Shown here piece by piece: positions 61,653 to 64,000 of a DNA stretch of 64,000 bases. The number at the start of each line of letters is the position of its first letter. Position 1 is the stretch's first letter. Below the pieces are notes generated by a model. It was not told the origin of the DNA, searched no databases, and saw nothing but the letters and a program-made list of their open reading frames with translations. This DNA is from Brevibacillus sedimenti. Lineage in GTDB: Bacteria; Bacillota; Bacilli; Brevibacillales; Brevibacillaceae. The stretch lies in the NCBI RefSeq assembly GCF_020923495.1, contig NZ_CP064048.1, positions 3,163,001-3,227,000 of the forward strand, read 5' to 3'. The position numbers were made by a program, and so were the translations under genes.

Positions 61653-61680
61653 AGCGGGTCGCCAGAGACCTGCTTTTTTC
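61653..61680 (+). terminator. Terminator of the 46-residue gene
   Basis: AGCGGGTC and GACCTGCT (one G-T pair) with a six-base loop followed by TTTTTT. Confidence 0.78.
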
Positions 61681-61791
61681 ACGCCCCAAGCCGTTGGATG
61701 ACTTTTCACCGACACGTCCAAAGCCCTGTTCTCCAATGGGCCGCTTGGCGTATCACCTGCTGAAAAACCACTGCACAAGGAGCGCAACATC

Positions 61792-62838
61792 ATGTCTTCC
61801 TTCATCACGCACGACATGTCGCTGGTCGCTGAGATTCGTCGGCGGACAGCGGCAGCCAACCGCAACAATGTGAGCCGCACGGCCGCCTACCTCGCATTCT
61901 ATCGCGAGCACCCGGAAGTGCACTGGGCCCTGCTTGCCCACCTGGTCTCCCGCAACAGCGGCTGGAGCATGACCGATCTGTGCGGCGAATGGCTCCCCCG
62001 CCTGATCGACGAGCAGGACATCCGGGCGTTTTTCTGGTTTTTGGAGCGAAACAACTGGCTGATTTTTCACGACGCCTACGCCCAACTGCTGCTCTATGCG
62101 GAGATGAAGCGGACAGGAACCGATCTGACTCACCTCCTGCCCCACCTCGGTGTCTCCCGCTTCATGCAGCCAGTGTGGCGCGAGTTTCTGGAAAAGAAGG
62201 ACAGCGTGCGGCTCACCCGCGCCCTGATCGTCAACGAACAGCAGTACATTGAGCAGCGCGTGGTGCGCAAACCGTTCATCCGAGAGCAGGTCTTAGCCAA
62301 CCTCACGGATCAGGTGCAGTCCGTGCTTTCGCTCAACCAGGTGTTGTTTCCCTACAAGGCCCATCCCGCCGACCGGCGGCTGAGCATCGTCGGCATCGCG
62401 ACAAACCGTTTTCCCGCTGTCCGGCAGCGCATATCCACAGGCAAGACGCTGTACCGGCTCCTCTACGCCGATGACCAACGGCACGAGGCGATTGTCAGGT
62501 GGGCGGAGCGCATTCCGCATACGGGATCGCGTGCCGATTACTGGCCCCACCTGTTTTCTCCCAAACCTCACGACGAAATAGCGGCCCCCGTCTACGTGCC
62601 GCGCATCGACGGCACTGCGCTGCGGCCGGGCTGTCCCAAGCTGTACAGCCCAGTGCTGAGCGCTGTCTGGCCGGATGTGGAACACGCCCCGGCTGACGGC
62701 GTGGACTGGTATCGTGACGAGAAATGGCTGGAGGCGCTGGAAGACGAGGATGATCTGCCGACAATGGAGAGCGAGGCGTATCTGCGCTCGCTGCAGCTCG
62801 CCGAGAAAGGGTTGGAGAGGATTACGGCCATGAAATGA
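61792..62838 (+). CDS. DUF2515 family protein (YppC-like)
   Basis: 348 residues. NVSRTAAYLAFYREHPEVHWALLAHLVSRNSGWSMTDL is the recognisable DUF2515 block; the remainder is helical with a Trp/Tyr-rich C-terminus. Soluble, function unknown, limited to spore-forming Firmicutes as far as I recall. AAGGAG precedes the ATG. Its end is 23 bases from the next gene's start, so they are likely co-transcribed. Confidence 0.85.
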   Translation: MSSFITHDMSLVAEIRRRTAAANRNNVSRTAAYLAFYREHPEVHWALLAHLVSRNSGWSMTDLCGEWLPRLIDEQDIRAFFWFLERNNWLIFHDAYAQLLLYAEMKRTGTDLTHLLPHLGVSRFMQPVWREFLEKKDSVRLTRALIVNEQQYIEQRVVRKPFIREQVLANLTDQVQSVLSLNQVLFPYKAHPADRRLSIVGIATNRFPAVRQRISTGKTLYRLLYADDQRHEAIVRWAERIPHTGSRADYWPHLFSPKPHDEIAAPVYVPRIDGTALRPGCPKLYSPVLSAVWPDVEHAPADGVDWYRDEKWLEALEDEDDLPTMESEAYLRSLQLAEKGLERITAMK

Positions 62839-62861
62839 CACGATGTGGAGGTGTCGGAAGC

Positions 62862-63803
62862 GTGAAATCATTGATCGAAAACCAGAAGGCGTATCTGCTG
62901 GGCTGCCAACTGTCGAGCGGCGCATTTCGGCTGGCCCCCAGGCGCGTCCAGATCAATCCGTACTTCACCAACCTGGCGCTGATCTCCCTGGTCCGGCTCG
63001 GCGAAGGGGAGGCAGTGCGAAAGTACGTGGATTGGTATCTGGACCACGTCAACGAACGCGGTTACATCAACGACTACCGGCTGGACGGCGAACGGGAAGT
63101 GGACACCGGCAATGCCGACAGCGAGGACAGCTATCACGCCACGCTTTTCAGTCTGCTTGTGGAATGGCTGCGGCTCACCGGCGACACAGACTGGCTGCGG
63201 CAGCGCCGGGATGAGTTGGCCAAAATGCTTCAGGCAGTGGGGCGGCTGCAGCAAAAAGACGGGTTGACCTGGGCGAAGCATTCGTATCGGGTCAAATATT
63301 TGATGGACAATTGCGAAGTGGCCGTCGGACTGGAAGATGCGGCCACCCTGTTTGCAGCTATCGGTGACGACGCGCTGGCGAAGGAAGCGCGGTATCGGGC
63401 GGAAGCCTGCCGCAGGGGAATTGCGGCGATGTACAGCCCGGCGCGGGCAGCCTACGCGATGTACGATCGCAAGTATCCCGGCTGGCGCAAGTGGTACCCG
63501 GACGTCACCTCCCAGGCGTTTCCGATCGTGTACGGACTGGCCTCCCCCGATGCAACCAGCGGCCTGTACGAGCGCATTACGGCCGCCTTTCCCCACTACG
63601 ACATCTTTCAGACCGGCGACCTGTACCCCTGGATGATCATGGGAGAATGCGCCAGACGGGTGGGCGACATGCGCAGGGTGGAGCGCATGCTGCAGACTGC
63701 GGCTGAACTGTACATACGCGGTCCACGCCATCCCTACTGGCTCATCCACGAATCGGGCCGGTTTATCGAACTGATGCAGGCTGCCGGTGCATCCGCCGCC
63801 TAA
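62862..63803 (+). CDS. Alpha/alpha-barrel-like protein, possible glycosidase fold
   Basis: 313 residues from GTG 62862 (GGAGG ten bases upstream). Repeating helical pairs such as NLALISLVRLGEGEAVRKYVDWYLDHV, YHATLFSLLVEWLRLTGDTDWL and QAFPIVYGLASPDAT are typical of six-hairpin (alpha/alpha)6 barrels. Acidic residues in DTGNADSEDSYHAT could be catalytic. No signal peptide, so it acts inside the cell. Substrate not identifiable. Its stop overlaps the convergent gene by three bases. Confidence 0.65.
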   Translation: MKSLIENQKAYLLGCQLSSGAFRLAPRRVQINPYFTNLALISLVRLGEGEAVRKYVDWYLDHVNERGYINDYRLDGEREVDTGNADSEDSYHATLFSLLVEWLRLTGDTDWLRQRRDELAKMLQAVGRLQQKDGLTWAKHSYRVKYLMDNCEVAVGLEDAATLFAAIGDDALAKEARYRAEACRRGIAAMYSPARAAYAMYDRKYPGWRKWYPDVTSQAFPIVYGLASPDATSGLYERITAAFPHYDIFQTGDLYPWMIMGECARRVGDMRRVERMLQTAAELYIRGPRHPYWLIHESGRFIELMQAAGASAA

Positions 63804-64000
63804 TCTCGACGGTTCGTCTGCTTCCTGACGCGGGGGTGAGTGCCATGCTGCACCACCAGGAACGGCACCAATTCACCCTTTTCCCAGAAAAAGGGGAGCG
63901 GACAGATTGGCACGGGCCCTTTGGCCGCGAAATCTTGCGCGAGCCGGGCCAGCAGCGTGGCCCCGGTCTCACCGTGCAGATCGGCCACGATCAACACGTC
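63800..64000 (-). CDS. C-terminal part of a gene cut by the window end
   Basis: About 66 codons of an open frame reading inwards from the window edge (DVLIVADLHGETGATLLARL near the edge, an Arg/Lys-rich end). The start lies outside the window or at one of the GTG/TTG codons at the edge. The frame stays open to the boundary and its bases are not explained by another gene. No family assigned. Confidence 0.5.
   Translation of the reverse strand, partial: DVLIVADLHGETGATLLARLAQDFAAKGPVPICPLPFFWEKGELVPFLVVQHGTHPRVRKQTNRRD

Noticed and set aside
1..64000. CRISPR arrays, tRNA or rRNA genes, transposase genes
   Set aside because: No regularly spaced repeats, no cloverleaf or rRNA-like sequence and no DDE- or HUH-type transposase frames were seen on reading both strands.

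Overview
The window looks like chromosome from a GC-rich, endospore-forming member of the Bacillales. A Brevibacillus-type Paenibacillaceae genome is the best guess from gene content; this is not proven. The evidence is a SleB-type cortex hydrolase, a SpoVK-like AAA+ protein, a small SASP-like protein, PAS histidine kinases of the sporulation-kinase type, parE-parC, YfhH, DUF2515 (YppC-like), DUF1292 and YflT-type proteins, strong AGGAGG-type ribosome binding sites and several GTG/TTG starts. No rRNA, tRNA, CRISPR array, prophage or transposase gene was seen. Most genes lie on the minus strand.

Layout. 1-7800 (minus): a PAS histidine kinase, phenylalanine 4-monooxygenase with a long extra C-terminal region, an unknown protein, a thiazole/thiamine pair (tenI-thiE), small proteins and an acetyltransferase. 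7933-13482 (minus): one co-directional block with a CitST/DctSR-type two-component system followed by a tripartite tricarboxylate transporter (tctC-tctB-tctA). 13597-17021 (plus): a UbiD-type decarboxylase and an NCS1 nucleobase/allantoin-type transporter. 17080-19471 (minus): a chemotaxis receptor and a small protein with ADP-ribosyltransferase-like motifs.

19663-33099 is dominated by a complete reductive pyrimidine degradation route. PreT-PreA reduces uracil, dihydropyrimidinase opens the ring, and beta-ureidopropionase releases beta-alanine. A class III aminotransferase and an MmsA-type CoA-acylating dehydrogenase then carry the carbon to acetyl-CoA. A PucR-family regulator is divergent from mmsA but is frameshifted in this sequence. 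Embedded among these are two putative DNA-binding proteins, a secreted protein of unknown function and an AraC/GyrI-type regulator.

33145-49546: a secreted KP-43-like subtilase, a double-AAA+ SpoVK/CbbX-type protein, parE-parC, a YebC-family protein, a two-gene unit joining an E1/ThiF-like adenylating enzyme to a GNAT/FeeM-like acyltransferase candidate, and a second PAS histidine kinase. 50701-56583 (minus) is an operon of an ECF sigma factor, a membrane-anchored beta-propeller, a large exported protein broken by a frameshift, an ABC ATPase, an ABC permease and probably a 56-residue protein. 56873-64000: a trans-sulfuration enzyme, a lipoprotein cyclophilin, the SleB-like hydrolase, YfhH, DUF441, an IscA/HesB-like protein, DUF2515, an alpha/alpha-barrel-like protein and a gene cut by the window end.

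The most unusual non-coding signal is a dispersed repeat. Its conserved core runs into a terminator hairpin and is found near 6424, 38098 and 47588, with an inverted partner near 47440. Around 47304-47696 and 38072-38166 the repeat is bracketed by two copies of the same hairpin. Two genes, the PucR regulator and the exported protein of the sigma/ABC operon, each appear to lack one base in a G/C run. That could be real mutation or sequencing error.
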